Positions 1 through 8,574 of a stretch of DNA of 64,000 nt are shown piece after piece; the stretch's first letter is position 1, and each line of letters starts with the position of its first letter. The DNA is from Lewinellaceae bacterium (GTDB lineage: Bacteria; Bacteroidota; Bacteroidia; Chitinophagales; Saprospiraceae). Position numbers and translations under genes: made by a program. A model generated the notes under the pieces. That model saw only the letters and a program-made list of their open reading frames with translations. It searched no databases and was not told the DNA's origin. The stretch lies in contig JADJSY010000028.1 in NCBI GenBank assembly GCA_016711435.1, positions 1-64,000 on the forward strand, in the 5' to 3' direction.

Positions 1-1
1 G

Positions 2-844
2 AACGAAATACTCAACTACGAACTGCTTCGTATCGCTTCGGTCGTCATCACAGTCGGCAACATTGTCGCTTTGCTGCTGATTCTGCTTGCCGCCTATTTG
101 TTCCTGAGGCTCTTGTCGGCAGTGTTGCGGCGTACCATGACGATAAGGTTAGTGCCGAAAAGTCGCCAGGATTCATTTTTGCAACTGACCGGCTACGTTA
201 TCTGGACGCTCGCGTTCATTCTCGGGCTGCAATCCCTGAGTGTCAACATCACGTTTTTAATGGCCAGTTCGGCAGCCCTGCTGATTGGTATCGGCCTGGG
301 TTTGCAAAACGTATTCAAGGATTTTGTTTCCGGCATCATCATCCTGCTGGAAGGAACGGTGAAGGCCGACGACGTGGTGGAAATAGACGGCTGGGTCGTA
401 AAAGTAAAAGAAGTATCTTTGCGCACTTCGCGGGTCGTAACGCGGGAGGACAACGTGGTTATCATTCCCAACCACAAGTTTATTGAGGAGAATGTAATCA
501 ACTGGACGCACAACACCACGCCATCGCGTTTTGAACTCAATGTCAAGGCAGACTATGCTTCCAATGTACAGCAGGTAGAACAGGTGCTGCTCGAATGCGC
601 CCGACAGCACAAAGATGTCCTGCTAAACGACCCGCACCGGCCTTACATCCGCCTGATTGATTTTGGCAGCTCCTCACTCGATTTTCAGATTATCTTCTGG
701 AGCAATAATATGTTCCGCATCGAGTCTGTTAAAAGCCAGTTGCGCTTTGCTATTGTCGAGGCATTTCGGCAGCATGGCATCAGTATTCCATTTACACAAA
801 TAGTGCTGCACCAGGCGGATACCGCTAACAAAGCAGAAAATTAA
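2..844 (+). CDS. MscS-family mechanosensitive channel (5' end outside window)
   Basis: Small-conductance mechanosensitive channel of the inner membrane, which opens under membrane tension to release solutes. The frame is open from the first bases of the window, so the N-terminus lies outside; an ATG-like start at 71 would only be internal. Visible are two hydrophobic helices, the glycine/alanine-rich pore helix typical of MscS (motif LLIGIGLGLQNVFKDFVSG), then the beta domain (FVSGIIILLEG, DDVVEIDGWVVKV) and the alpha/beta C-terminal domain ending near FTQIVLHQAD. The next gene starts 11 bases after the stop, so they may be co-transcribed. Family identity is confident; gating properties cannot be inferred. 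Confidence 0.9.
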   Translation, partial: NEILNYELLRIASVVITVGNIVALLLILLAAYLFLRLLSAVLRRTMTIRLVPKSRQDSFLQLTGYVIWTLAFILGLQSLSVNITFLMASSAALLIGIGLGLQNVFKDFVSGIIILLEGTVKADDVVEIDGWVVKVKEVSLRTSRVVTREDNVVIIPNHKFIEENVINWTHNTTPSRFELNVKADYASNVQQVEQVLLECARQHKDVLLNDPHRPYIRLIDFGSSSLDFQIIFWSNNMFRIESVKSQLRFAIVEAFRQHGISIPFTQIVLHQADTANKAEN

Positions 845-855
845 AATAAAAAAAC

Positions 856-1492
856 ATGGAAATAGTAAATATTCGCGCACTCCGCATGGACGATTATGAA
901 GGGCTGAAAGGCTGCATGATTCGCGCTTACCCGCAAATGCCGGAGGCTTTTTGGAAAGAGCACCAGATCAAAAGGTTGTTGTCTATTTTCCCGGAAGGAC
1001 AACTTGTTCGTGACGCTCAATGAGCAAATCGTCGGTTGCGCCTTGTCCATCATTGTGCGTTATGACCGCTTTGGCGACAACCACACGTACCGCGAGATTA
1101 CGAGCAATTTTACCTTTACCACCCACGACCCATCAGGCGAAACGTTGTACGGCATCGATGTGTTTGTGGATCCCGAATTCAGGGGCCAACGCCTCGGTCG
1201 CCGCCTGTACGACGCCCGAAAAGAACTGTGCGAGCACCTCAACCTGTCAGGGATTGTTTTTGGTGGCCGTATCCCGAATTACCACGAACATGCGGATACG
1301 CTTTCTCCGCGCGCCTACATTGAAAAGGTAAAAAACAAGGAACTGCAAGACCCCACGCTCAATTTTCAGTTGTCCAACGACTTCCACGTGCGCAAGGTGC
1401 GCGGCTACCTGCTGGGCGATGAGGAATCCAAAGAGTTTGCTACCCTGCTCCGATGGGACAATATCTACTACACCCCCCTAAAACCAAGATGA
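856..1492 (+). CDS. GNAT acetyltransferase half of a GNAT-nitrilase protein (frameshifted)
   Basis: Reading from ATG 856 gives a good GNAT N-terminus (MEIVNIRALRMDDYEGLKG) that runs into a stop at 1020. From about 1004 the same protein continues in the next frame (TLNEQIVGCALSIIVRYD) to the TGA at 1490. The acetyl-CoA binding motif is clear (GIDVFVDPEFRGQRLGRRLY). In related Bacteroidota this domain is fused to the carbon-nitrogen hydrolase that follows. Here the frames differ by one base at 1001-1006 and again at a run of six C at 1473-1478; with seven C the reading passes without a stop into the nitrilase. I take this as one gene 856-2418 with two indels, probably sequencing errors. Alternatively the second break is real, because TGA 1490 overlaps ATG 1489 as in coupled genes. 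Confidence 0.75.
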
Positions 1493-2418
1493 GCAGACCT
1501 GCCAAATCGGTCGTACGGCTTGGGCTGGTGCAGTGGCAGATGCGCTTGTACCGCACGATGGAAGAGTTGTTTGAGCAAATGGAGTATTTCGTAGATGCAG
1601 TTTCTGCCTATCGAAGCGATTTTGCCCTGTTCCCGGAGTTTTTCAACGCCCCGCTCATGGCCTTGCACGAGGAGATGCCGGAGGGAGAAGCGATCCGGAA
1701 ACTGGCAGAATATACGGAAAGCATCCGGGACAAATTCACCGGTCTTGCGCTGCGATACAACATCAACATCATTACAGGAAGTATGCCCCTGCTTCGCAAC
1801 GGGCAACTGTACAATGTCGGCTACCTCTGCCGCCGCGACGGCAGCAGGGAGCAATATGAAAAACTGCACGTCACCCCCGACGAAGTCAAGTGCTGGGGAC
1901 TGAACGGCGGTAACAAACTGCAAACATTCGATACGGATTGTGGAAAAATAGGCATCCTGATTTGTTACGATGTGGAATTCCCGGAACTGTCGCGCTTGTT
2001 GGCAGCCGAAGGCATGAACATCCTTTTTGTGCCCTTCCTGACTGATACGCAGAATGCTTTTTCACGGGTTCAACTTTGCGCCCGCGCCCGCGCCGTCGAA
2101 AACGAGTGTTTTGTAGCGATCGCCGGCAGCGTCGGCAATTTACCAAAAGTCCACAATATGGACATTCAGTACGCGCAAAGCGCTGTGTTCACGCCCTGCG
2201 ATTTTGCCTTTCCCGTCAACGGTATTAAAGCAGAAGCCACCCCCAACACGGAAATGCTGGTCGTTGCCGATGTGGACCTCGAATTGTTGCACGATTTGAG
2301 GCACTCCGGAAGTGTGCGCAACCTGAAAGACCGGCGAACGGACTTGTACAACATTCTTTTTAATGTAGAAAGCCAGAAAGAAAGTGGCCCAGGTCATCAT
2401 GCCGGTATTCGACGATAA
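1489..2418 (+). CDS. carbon-nitrogen hydrolase (nitrilase superfamily)
   Basis: Amidase of the nitrilase superfamily, about 309 residues from ATG 1489. The Glu-Lys-Cys catalytic triad is visible: Glu in FALFPEFFNAP, Lys in EQYEKLHVTPDE, Cys in IGILICYDVEFPE. The frame stays open upstream to 1453, but those extra residues are really the linker of the preceding GNAT domain read after a one-base shift. GNAT-nitrilase fusions of about 510 residues are common in Bacteroidota; the substrate of this group is not established and I do not assign one. The C-terminus after NILFNVE looks unlike homologues and may also be shifted. A symmetrical terminator lies about 70 bases downstream. Confidence 0.85.
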   Translation: MSRPAKSVVRLGLVQWQMRLYRTMEELFEQMEYFVDAVSAYRSDFALFPEFFNAPLMALHEEMPEGEAIRKLAEYTESIRDKFTGLALRYNINIITGSMPLLRNGQLYNVGYLCRRDGSREQYEKLHVTPDEVKCWGLNGGNKLQTFDTDCGKIGILICYDVEFPELSRLLAAEGMNILFVPFLTDTQNAFSRVQLCARARAVENECFVAIAGSVGNLPKVHNMDIQYAQSAVFTPCDFAFPVNGIKAEATPNTEMLVVADVDLELLHDLRHSGSVRNLKDRRTDLYNILFNVESQKESGPGHHAGIRR

Positions 2419-2487
2419 TTTGGCTTGAAGTTGTTGAGAATGATTGAGGGTTGTTGCCCTGCCCTTCAAGGGATCGATTCAATAAAA

Positions 2488-2521
2488 AATCCCGGATTTT
2501 TCATTGAAGAAAAATCCGGGA
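2488..2521. terminator. bidirectional hairpin terminator
   Basis: A perfect 12-bp stem (CCCGGATTTTTC paired with GAAAAATCCGGG) around a 5-base loop, placed between convergent genes (nitrilase on +, small membrane protein on -). The AT part of the stem gives U-rich ends on both strands, so it could stop transcription in both directions. Confidence 0.7.
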
Positions 2522-2586
2522 CGCATCTTGTTTTACACGGTTACTTTTTTCGAATTTCGGGACTTACTCTGGTATTTACACAAGAC

Positions 2587-2778
2587 TTACGGTCTTGGTT
2601 GCGTCGGTACGGTTCGGGGTTTTTCGGTTTTTACTTTGGCGGTTGTGTCGGATGATACGGTTGGCGTTTCACTGGTTTGCAGGTACAACAGTGCGCCAAG
2701 TGCAAGGTGAAGGGCAACGGCGAGCACCAGGGCATGTCTTCTGCTGCGGCGCTCATTTTGTTCAGCAATGTAGTACAT
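2587..2778 (-). CDS. small single-pass membrane protein
   Basis: A 63-residue protein starting MYYIAEQNERRSRR, then one clear membrane helix (residues about 16-34, HALVLAVALHLALGALLYL), then a polar Ser/Thr/Lys/Pro-rich tail. The basic stretch before the helix predicts the N-terminus inside the cytoplasm. Charge pattern and composition look like a real protein rather than a shadow frame, and no larger frame competes. I cannot name a family. It ends about 65 bases from the hairpin at 2488-2521. Confidence 0.55.
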   Translation of the reverse strand: MYYIAEQNERRSRRHALVLAVALHLALGALLYLQTSETPTVSSDTTAKVKTEKPRTVPTQPRP

Positions 2779-3122
2779 AAGATATAGTTTATCGGTTAAT
2801 TGCTCGAAACAGTAAAACGTAAACGCATTCCTTCAAAAAAATAGTTTCCAGCCGGGTGGAAATATTTGTTAAATTTATCATAACAAAGTCTTTGGAGTTT
2901 GGTGTATGGTGTTTAGTGTTTGGGGGAGAGCTCGCTTTGCCCGGGTTTTGGTATTTGGTGTTTAGTGTTTCGGGCGCTCCGCTTTGGAGATTTAATGAAA
3001 CTTTCTGCCAACAAAATGCCCTACTACTAACTCAAACCCCCACGATTACAGGCCTGAAACACCAAATCTAAAACCCTGAGCCGCAAAACGGGAGTCCCTC
3101 ACCTCTCGCTATCGCTTACACT
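2779..3122. other. gene-free stretch with repeat arms
   Basis: No coding potential seen. 2890-2985 carries the low-complexity word GTGTTTAGTGTTTGG twice, also found at 36470-36490 and 50990-51003. 3049-3118 is a reverse-orientation copy of a word pair seen again at 36396-36455, 36765-36845 and 46745-46808 (CAGGCCTGTAAT next to CCCGTTTTGC/CCCGTTTGGC). It reads as debris of the palindromic repeats described elsewhere in this window. Confidence 0.5.
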
Positions 3123-3656
3123 CTATTCAAGCAGCCCTTCCGGCAAATCCATCACCACCTTTTTGTTTTGTTTGTCCACTTCAACGATCAGTTGTGCATT
3201 GAGCGGCACCAGCACTTCCCGGTTCTGGTAAGTCAGAAAAGCCATTTCCTGCTGCGGCATTTCGAGCACTTCGGTGATCGGGCCGATGACACCCAGCGTT
3301 TTATCAATGAGCAAAAACCCTGTAAGGTGTTCATATTCAAGGGTTTCTTCTTCGACAATTTCCAGTTCGCGTTCTTCATCGAGCAACAGATCCTTTTCGC
3401 GGAGCAGCACTTCCCGGCCTTGCAGCATGAGCGCCGCATCGCGGTTGTCGACGTCTTCCAATTGGAGGATCATTTCACCTTTACCGCGCACATTGGCAAC
3501 GAAATAAGGAATTTTAGTGCCTTTTATATCCAGGAAAATGCGCTCGTTTTTCAGAAAATCCTCCAGATAGCGCTCTTCGATAAATAATTTCAGTTCGCCC
3601 GCGATGCCGTGCGCTTTGCGGGTATATCCGATGATGACGTATGGGTTTTCGGCCAT
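3123..3656 (-). CDS. rimM: ribosome maturation factor RimM
   Basis: Cytoplasmic factor that binds ribosomal protein S19 and helps fold the 3' (head) domain of 16S rRNA during 30S assembly. 177 residues, the normal length. The N-terminal RimM barrel begins with the conserved IIGYTRKAHGIAGELK; the C-terminal PRC-barrel is seen around EHLTGFLLIDKTLGVIGPITEV and ends VDLPEGLLE-like (VMDLPEGLLE). The usual companions rpsP and trmD are not adjacent. A promoter-like TAATTTTG element inside a dispersed repeat sits just upstream (3676-3683 on the minus strand), leaving a short leader. Confidence 0.95.
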   Translation of the reverse strand: MAENPYVIIGYTRKAHGIAGELKLFIEERYLEDFLKNERIFLDIKGTKIPYFVANVRGKGEMILQLEDVDNRDAALMLQGREVLLREKDLLLDEERELEIVEEETLEYEHLTGFLLIDKTLGVIGPITEVLEMPQQEMAFLTYQNREVLVPLNAQLIVEVDKQNKKVVMDLPEGLLE

Positions 3657-3667
3657 TTTTGTTAAAG

Positions 3668-3757
3668 TAGGTGTGCAAAATTAATTGATGGTAAATCTTC
3701 TGTAACGCATTGACTAACACTGCTTTTTGCCCTTTGCAATTTTGCCCTTTGACTTAA
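3668..3757 (-). repeat. dispersed repeat R1, copy 1 (promoter-bearing)
   Basis: A roughly 85-base repeat, also at 10790-10871, 45231-45321, 46228-46311 and 63214-63300. Common words are GGTGTGCAAAATTA, AATCTTCTGTAAC, TCATTGAC and TTTTGCCCTTTGCA. Read on the minus strand it gives TAATTTTGCACACC, a match to the Bacteroidota -7 box TAnnTTTG, 20 bases from the rimM start codon. Confidence 0.7.
3676..3683 (-). promoter_or_regulatory. putative -7 element for rimM
   Basis: TAATTTTG on the minus strand, agreeing with the Bacteroidota consensus TAnnTTTG, about 20 bases before the rimM ATG. The identical element precedes purQ (63279-63286) in another copy of repeat R1. No clear -33 TTTG at the ideal spacing. 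Confidence 0.45.
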
Positions 3758-4539
3758 TTAAATGCTATAACTACCTGCCGGAGGATGTATCCGCGCTCGG
3801 CTTTGAGTTCCCAGGGGCGTGATTCACAATCGGCCGGCGGGGGACTTTGGTTGCAATATTGCGAATCGAGAATGAGTTGTTCGCGCCAGACCAATCCTAC
3901 ATTTTTGGCGTATCGCAGCCTCGACAAGCGGCGTTCTATGATGTTGTTTTCATCTACTTCCGTAACAACGAGGGTAGAATCAAATGAAAATGGCCCCACA
4001 CTTGCCTGAATATCAATGGAATCGACTTCGTACAGCCAGTTGGCAAAAGGGCGCATCCGTTCGCCCGCAATTTCTATTTCACGGTTTTCGTCGATCCAGA
4101 TATGTCCGTCCCATTCGCTGCGCCGATCCATGGGGAAAATAAGTTTTAAAAACCGGAGGTTGTTTTCGATACGAATTGCCTGGCTGCTGTTGCGCAGGGC
4201 GGCGCCGATGTGCCGGAGTTGCCAGGGATCATTTGGCGACTTGCGTTCGGAACGCTCAATGAGGTATTGCAACTGCCCGTTTTGATCCCGGAGTGTGTCG
4301 GATACCAATTCCCGCACAAAAGTGCTGGAAGAATCGCGCAGGGTGCCACCGCTTGCTGAAAAATCATATACCACACTATCTACCTGGTAGACGATATATT
4401 TGCCAATTTGCAGCGGGAAATAAGCGTATTGCTCCGCAGCGCCGGAATCGTACGTTTCCGTTTGACGATCGGAACAGGATTGAAAAACCGCCAGGGAACA
4501 GGCCGCCAACAATCCGACATAAAAGTATTTGGGTGACAT
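3754..4539 (-). CDS. secreted lipoprotein of unknown function
   Basis: 261 residues from the ATG at 4539. The first 26 residues form a lipoprotein signal peptide with lipobox FQSC, so the protein should be anchored to the outer or inner membrane through that Cys. The frame extends upstream to 4716, but that extension is repeat sequence, and a -7 promoter (TACCTTTG, 4556-4563) lies just before ATG 4539, which fixes the start. The mature part is beta-rich with an acidic Asp/Ser-rich tone (YFPLQIGKYIVYQVDSVVYD). Homologues in Bacteroidota are annotated only as hypothetical. It lies upstream of rimM on the same strand. Confidence 0.75.
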   Translation of the reverse strand: MSPKYFYVGLLAACSLAVFQSCSDRQTETYDSGAAEQYAYFPLQIGKYIVYQVDSVVYDFSASGGTLRDSSSTFVRELVSDTLRDQNGQLQYLIERSERKSPNDPWQLRHIGAALRNSSQAIRIENNLRFLKLIFPMDRRSEWDGHIWIDENREIEIAGERMRPFANWLYEVDSIDIQASVGPFSFDSTLVVTEVDENNIIERRLSRLRYAKNVGLVWREQLILDSQYCNQSPPPADCESRPWELKAERGYILRQVVIAFN

Positions 4540-4555
4540 CAGGCTGTTTTTCCCG

Positions 4556-4563
4556 CAAAGGTA
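4556..4563 (-). promoter_or_regulatory. putative -7 element for the 3754-4539 lipoprotein gene
   Basis: TACCTTTG on the minus strand, an exact TAnnTTTG match, 17 bases from ATG 4539. It excludes the longer reading that would begin at 4716. Confidence 0.55.
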
Positions 4564-4621
4564 GGGCGATTCGGCTGCTGTGAGCGCGCTATTTTTGTGT
4601 AATGTAAGCGATTGTGGGGTT

Positions 4622-4718
4622 GAAAATGTTGAGGGTTGAGGTTGTTGAGGGTTGAGGCGGTAACGCTTGGCCTGGGTTCCCACCTCAACCCTCAACAATC
4701 TCAACGTTCTCAACATTC
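4622..4718. repeat. long palindrome, core family GGTAAC..GGCC..
   Basis: Imperfect inverted repeat with about 40-base arms made of the words GTTGAGGGTTGAGG / CCTCAACCCTCAAC around a core related to GGTAACGCTTGGCC. It sits upstream of the promoter of the 3754-4539 gene. The neighbouring palindrome at 4810-4921 has the same core in the opposite orientation. Confidence 0.75.
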
Positions 4719-4787
4719 TGCTAAAGCCGGTTGAGGGCCGGCCGTTAAACCCGCGTTAAACCAATCGCACACTGTCAACTGTACACC

Positions 4788-4795
4788 TACTTTTG
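4788..4795 (+). promoter_or_regulatory. putative -7 element for the histidine kinase gene
   Basis: TACTTTTG, an exact TAnnTTTG match. If used, the transcript starts near 4802 and the long palindrome at 4810-4921 lies entirely in the leader before ATG 4949. Confidence 0.4.
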
Positions 4796-4809
4796 TCCGT
4801 TTTAAACGA

Positions 4810-4921
4810 GTTGAAGCTGTTGAAAATGTTGAGTGTTGAGATTGTTGAGGGTTGAGGTGGGAACCCAGGCCAAGCGTTACCGCCTCAACCCTCAACAATC
4901 TCAACCCTCAACAACTTCAAC
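4810..4921. repeat. long palindrome in the leader of the histidine kinase gene
   Basis: Arms of about 50 bases (GTTGAAGCTGTTGA... against its complement ending CAACAACTTCAAC) around the core GGAACCCAGGCCAAGCGTTA. Member of the family with copies at 4622, 7860, 14193 and 18559. It ends 28 bases before ATG 4949. Confidence 0.8.
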
Positions 4922-4948
4922 CTTCCCCAAACCAACAAACGATAAAAT

Positions 4949-6415
4949 ATGAACGCCCAGCGTATTCGCCTGATTATTGGACTGATGACCCTTGCCCTGG
5001 TAGGGATCATATACTTGCAGATTTACTGGATCGGCTGGAATATCCGGCTGAACGAGGAGCAATTTGATAAAAATGTATATGCTGCGCTGAACCGGGTGGC
5101 AGACAAACTGCAATATTTTGAAACGGTGACCGTGCTGGAAAACATGAATAAGTCGCGCGGCGGCCTGGGCGCCCCACACAGCGCGTCCATGCCCGGCAAC
5201 GGATATACTTCCGCTGGGAAAAACGGCCAGGACAGCTTGCCCAATCCGCTGGGTGAAGGACAAACTTTTGAGGACAACGTAACGAAGTGGGAATACATGA
5301 AGGTTACGCAATTGCTCGATGTAAAGCCGTTGGCAGAGCGGATACAACTCGATGTGTTGGCACAGTCCATACGCGAAGAAATTGAGAGCCGGGGTATTGA
5401 GTCAGACTACCACTACGGTATTTATTCCAAAGAACGGAGCAGTTATGTGATTGTAAATGACCACTTTGTGGTAGAAGACAGCGGCCCGCAAATCTCCCAT
5501 GGCGGCGCGCCAACCCTGTTTAATTCCCCGTATAAAGTGTGGTTGTTTACCCAGGACATGGAATCGCCGGGGTACCTGTCTCTTTATTTTCCGAATCGCA
5601 CCAGCCTGGTTTTAGGTTCGGTAATCGGTACGCTCGTGCTGTCGGTCGTATTTACGGGAATCATTTTGTTTTGTTTCTGGTACACCATTCAGGTAATTTA
5701 TCGCCAGAAACAACTGTCGGAAATGAAAAACGACTTTATCAACAACATGACCCACGAGTTTAAAACCCCGATTGCAACCATTTCATTGGCCGCCGACAGC
5801 ATCGGAAGCCCGATGATTATGAGTCATCCCGAAAAAATAAAACGATTTGTAGACATTATCCGCCAGGAAAACCGACGTATGAACAGCCAGGTAGAGCGGG
5901 TGTTGCATATGGCGCTGATCGACAAAAAAGATTTTGAACTGAGTATCGGCGAGTTCAACCTGCACGAAGTTATCCAGCAGGCCGTCGATAATTTCAGCCT
6001 CCAGGTGGAAAAAAGGGAAGGCGTTCTGCAAACCGATTTGCAGGCAGAAAAACCCGTGATCGAGGGCGACGCGACGCACATTGCCAGTATTATCCACAAT
6101 CTGCTCGACAACGCCAATAAATACAGCCCCGAAAAACCCGACATCACCATCAGTACCCGCGATGTGCCTTTAGGCGTGGAAATCACGGTGACAGACAAGG
6201 GAATGGGCATCAGCAAAGAAGTGCGCAAACATATTTTTGACAAATTCTACCGCGTCCACACCGGCAATATCCACGATGTGAAAGGTTTCGGACTCGGACT
6301 GAGCTATGTAAAAGCCATCGTGACCGCTCACCGGGGATATATCGACGTGAAAAGCGAGCCGGGCAAGGGCAGCAGTTTTAGTTTGACGTTTCCGAGAAGG
6401 GTGGAGGGTGTGTGA
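4949..6415 (+). CDS. membrane sensor histidine kinase
   Basis: 488 residues. One membrane helix at about residues 7-27, an extracytoplasmic region of about 190 residues with no domain I recognise, a second helix at about 219-246, then HisKA with the phospho-acceptor His269 in NNMTHEFKTPIATISL. The HATPase domain shows the N box (IIHNLLDNANKYSP), G1 (VTDKGMGIS), F box (IFDKFYRV) and G2 (GFGLGLSYVKAIV). It should sense an envelope signal and phosphorylate a response regulator, but none is next to it: the following gene is convergent. No HAMP domain is evident. The leader contains a long palindrome. Confidence 0.92.
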   Translation: MNAQRIRLIIGLMTLALVGIIYLQIYWIGWNIRLNEEQFDKNVYAALNRVADKLQYFETVTVLENMNKSRGGLGAPHSASMPGNGYTSAGKNGQDSLPNPLGEGQTFEDNVTKWEYMKVTQLLDVKPLAERIQLDVLAQSIREEIESRGIESDYHYGIYSKERSSYVIVNDHFVVEDSGPQISHGGAPTLFNSPYKVWLFTQDMESPGYLSLYFPNRTSLVLGSVIGTLVLSVVFTGIILFCFWYTIQVIYRQKQLSEMKNDFINNMTHEFKTPIATISLAADSIGSPMIMSHPEKIKRFVDIIRQENRRMNSQVERVLHMALIDKKDFELSIGEFNLHEVIQQAVDNFSLQVEKREGVLQTDLQAEKPVIEGDATHIASIIHNLLDNANKYSPEKPDITISTRDVPLGVEITVTDKGMGISKEVRKHIFDKFYRVHTGNIHDVKGFGLGLSYVKAIVTAHRGYIDVKSEPGKGSSFSLTFPRRVEGV

Positions 6416-6439
6416 GGGCAAACGCATCAAAATCTGAAT

Positions 6440-6892
6440 CTATTCTGTTTCCCTCCATGACATAGCAGAAAGCCACCTCGCGTTGATGCGCGCAGAGGTT
6501 TGAAAAAACGAAAAACAATCGTCTTCCCGTACGCATGGAAAGTGCCCGGACAGGATGATACCCCTTTCCAAACCGAGTAATTTGTTTATTTTTTCGGGCA
6601 GGACAAATGGTGCGTCTACCTGGAATGTGCCGGACATAAAAAAGTGGGCTTTGGTAGGAATCAACATGCCGTTTTTAGGAAAGGAAAACGCCAGGGCTTC
6701 ATCGCTAACTTTGCTGATTTGGGCCTTTACCCGGCGTATATGGTACGGGCGGTATTGAATCCAGTCTTCCAGGGGAAGTACATCAACCGTACAAATTCCA
6801 AAACCGGCACAACTTGCCTGGGGATTGCCCAAATGCGCTTCAATGTGAAGCAGGTCGATTTTTTTGAATTCGGGAATCATAAAGTCTGTCAT
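6440..6892 (-). CDS. conserved-looking protein of unknown function
   Basis: 150 residues from ATG 6892 (MTDFMIPEFKKIDLLHIEAH). The longer reading to 7018 adds residues of random appearance, so the shorter start is preferred. There is no signal peptide or membrane helix; three cysteines are present, two of them close together in SCAGFGIC. I do not recognise the family. It converges with the histidine kinase gene with only 24 bases between stops, and lies downstream of the CPBP protease gene on the same strand. Confidence 0.5.
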   Translation of the reverse strand: MTDFMIPEFKKIDLLHIEAHLGNPQASCAGFGICTVDVLPLEDWIQYRPYHIRRVKAQISKVSDEALAFSFPKNGMLIPTKAHFFMSGTFQVDAPFVLPEKINKLLGLERGIILSGHFPCVREDDCFSFFQTSARINARWLSAMSWRETE

Positions 6893-7028
6893 TTTTATAG
6901 AAGTGTCATCAGCGTATTTTTTAAAGGTGATCGGTTTTGTGCAGGATGATTTGCAAAATGTGCCCGTTATATGGACACCTACACCCTTCAAAAGGTTGCA
7001 ATACTTGCTCCAAAACATTTAAGCCTGG

Positions 7029-7832
7029 CTATAATTTGCCTTTTTCAGGAGGCGAAAGGCTACCAAAGGCGGAACCGAATAACAAGATCGTAAAAATGAG
7101 AGAGGCGATCATATTTGAAACGGATTCTTCAGGACCGGCAATTTTTTCAGGGAAATACTGCGGGAAAAGTGTCCCGATCAGCGTTGAAAAACTGATCAAA
7201 AAATGAATAAAGACAATCGGGTAAATATTGCCGGTGCGTAACAGCACAGCGCCGAAAAGCGCGCCTAAACATGTTGCCGCAAATATTTGGGAAAGTACGC
7301 CGCTGAGGCTGAAATGCGGGTCGTCCAGATTAATAATATGCGCGCAGCCGAAAATCAGAGCAGCTTTAATAAACCCCGGCAAGATGTTTTTACCTGTTGC
7401 TATATCTTTTTGCAAGATCGCGCTTTGTATAAATCCCCTGAAAACAACTTCTTCCAACAGGCCTACTGTCAGAGATTTCAAGAGAAAAACTGCGGTTAGG
7501 GCAGTGAATAAATCTTCGGACCGAATGAGCCGGAGCGAACCGAAACCGGCGGTAAAAATCAAAAGATATGGCAGGAGCGTTAAATATACCTGCGGCGACT
7601 GCATCCGGCTGATACGGAGACCGGCAAGTGAAGTTAGGCCCGCAGCAAAAATGATATACAACGCGATGCCCGTCACTAAAAGATTTAGAATAATTTTATC
7701 CGTGAGGTTAGCCATTGCGGCGGCCATTCCCGCATATTCCAGAAACAGGTAAACAGGAATCTGATGGATGGCAATAACCATCAGAACAAACCCAAGAGAA
7801 CAGATAACCGGATGCTCCCTGATATATCTCAT
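7029..7832 (-). CDS. CPBP-family intramembrane metalloprotease
   Basis: Multi-pass membrane protein of 267 residues in the CAAX-protease/bacteriocin-processing (Abi, CPBP) family. The family motifs are in place: EEVVFRG (paired glutamates plus arginine), FGCAHIINL (FxxxH) and FIHFLIS (second metal-binding His). About seven hydrophobic helices precede, separate and follow them. These enzymes cleave substrates within the membrane; the substrate here is unknown. It is on the same strand as the 6440-6892 gene, which starts about 140 bases downstream. Confidence 0.88.
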   Translation of the reverse strand: MRYIREHPVICSLGFVLMVIAIHQIPVYLFLEYAGMAAAMANLTDKIILNLLVTGIALYIIFAAGLTSLAGLRISRMQSPQVYLTLLPYLLIFTAGFGSLRLIRSEDLFTALTAVFLLKSLTVGLLEEVVFRGFIQSAILQKDIATGKNILPGFIKAALIFGCAHIINLDDPHFSLSGVLSQIFAATCLGALFGAVLLRTGNIYPIVFIHFLISFSTLIGTLFPQYFPEKIAGPEESVSNMIASLIFTILLFGSAFGSLSPPEKGKL

Positions 7833-7859
7833 CGGAAGAATATATTGTAACCGGGCTGG

Positions 7860-7971
7860 GGAGGTTTGATATTGGGTTGAGTGGTTTGAAGGTTTGATGG
7901 TGAGGGTGGTAATTCATGGCCTAAGTTACCACCCAACCATCAACCTCAAACAATCAACAATCTCAACCTCC
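7860..7971. repeat. long palindrome of the GGTGGTAA..TTACCACC family
   Basis: Arms of TTTGATGG/TTTGAAGG-type words close on a core GGTGGTAATTCATGGCC followed by TAAGTTACCACC. It lies between two minus-strand genes. Confidence 0.75.
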
Positions 7972-7986
7972 CAACAAACCCATTTA

Positions 7987-8574
7987 TTAGAAACCAATCG
8001 TAACGGAGCAGTCGCTGATTTTAACGCAAGGCTCGCCGAAAATACTGGTGTTGTACCAGGAAGTGTTCGGGCAGGGTACGATTTCAACCTTGCAGGTGAT
8101 TTCGAAAATCCGGTCTTGTATCTGGTTATTGCGCAAATTGTAGCTCTTTTCGAGTTGATTAAGCGCTTCGTGCTGAACAAACTCTTCAGAAACGATCGGG
8201 CGTTCCATCACAGAAATGATAGGTTTGGCGGCATTGTAAGGGAAGCGGGCATCGTGTGCGAAGGTTTCAACAGAAGTGTAAATACCATCCTTGGCAACCA
8301 GATCGTTTCCTTCGCCGTTGTCGCGGAACAGCACATCTTCATAACCCACGCCATTTTTTTCCCATGCCTGAGCAGCGAAGTTCGGAAGGTACAGTTCGCG
8401 CACATAATTATTTTCATTGATGCTTCTGACACGCGCGTCAAAAATGGCCATATTCTGTTTGAAAAACTGCTCGTAACCGACCGGCTGTGGCGCTTCCAAA
8501 ACAGCGTCTTCTTTGCAGGAAGTAATGAAAAATGCTGCGGACAATACAAAGGCTAAAGAAAAAAGGTATTTCAT
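7987..8574 (-). CDS. secreted lipoprotein of unknown function
   Basis: 195 residues. The N-terminal signal MKYLFSLAFVLSAAFFITSC is followed by KEDAV, a typical lipobox with the anchored Cys at position 20. The mature domain has a DGIY motif (NDLVAKDGIYTSVE) like those seen in secreted surface proteins, and several cysteines at the C-terminal end (CKVEIVPC, GEPCVKISDC) that could form disulphides. I cannot assign a family. No strong promoter element is seen in the AT-rich 65 bases upstream. Confidence 0.75.
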   Translation of the reverse strand: MKYLFSLAFVLSAAFFITSCKEDAVLEAPQPVGYEQFFKQNMAIFDARVRSINENNYVRELYLPNFAAQAWEKNGVGYEDVLFRDNGEGNDLVAKDGIYTSVETFAHDARFPYNAAKPIISVMERPIVSEEFVQHEALNQLEKSYNLRNNQIQDRIFEITCKVEIVPCPNTSWYNTSIFGEPCVKISDCSVTIGF

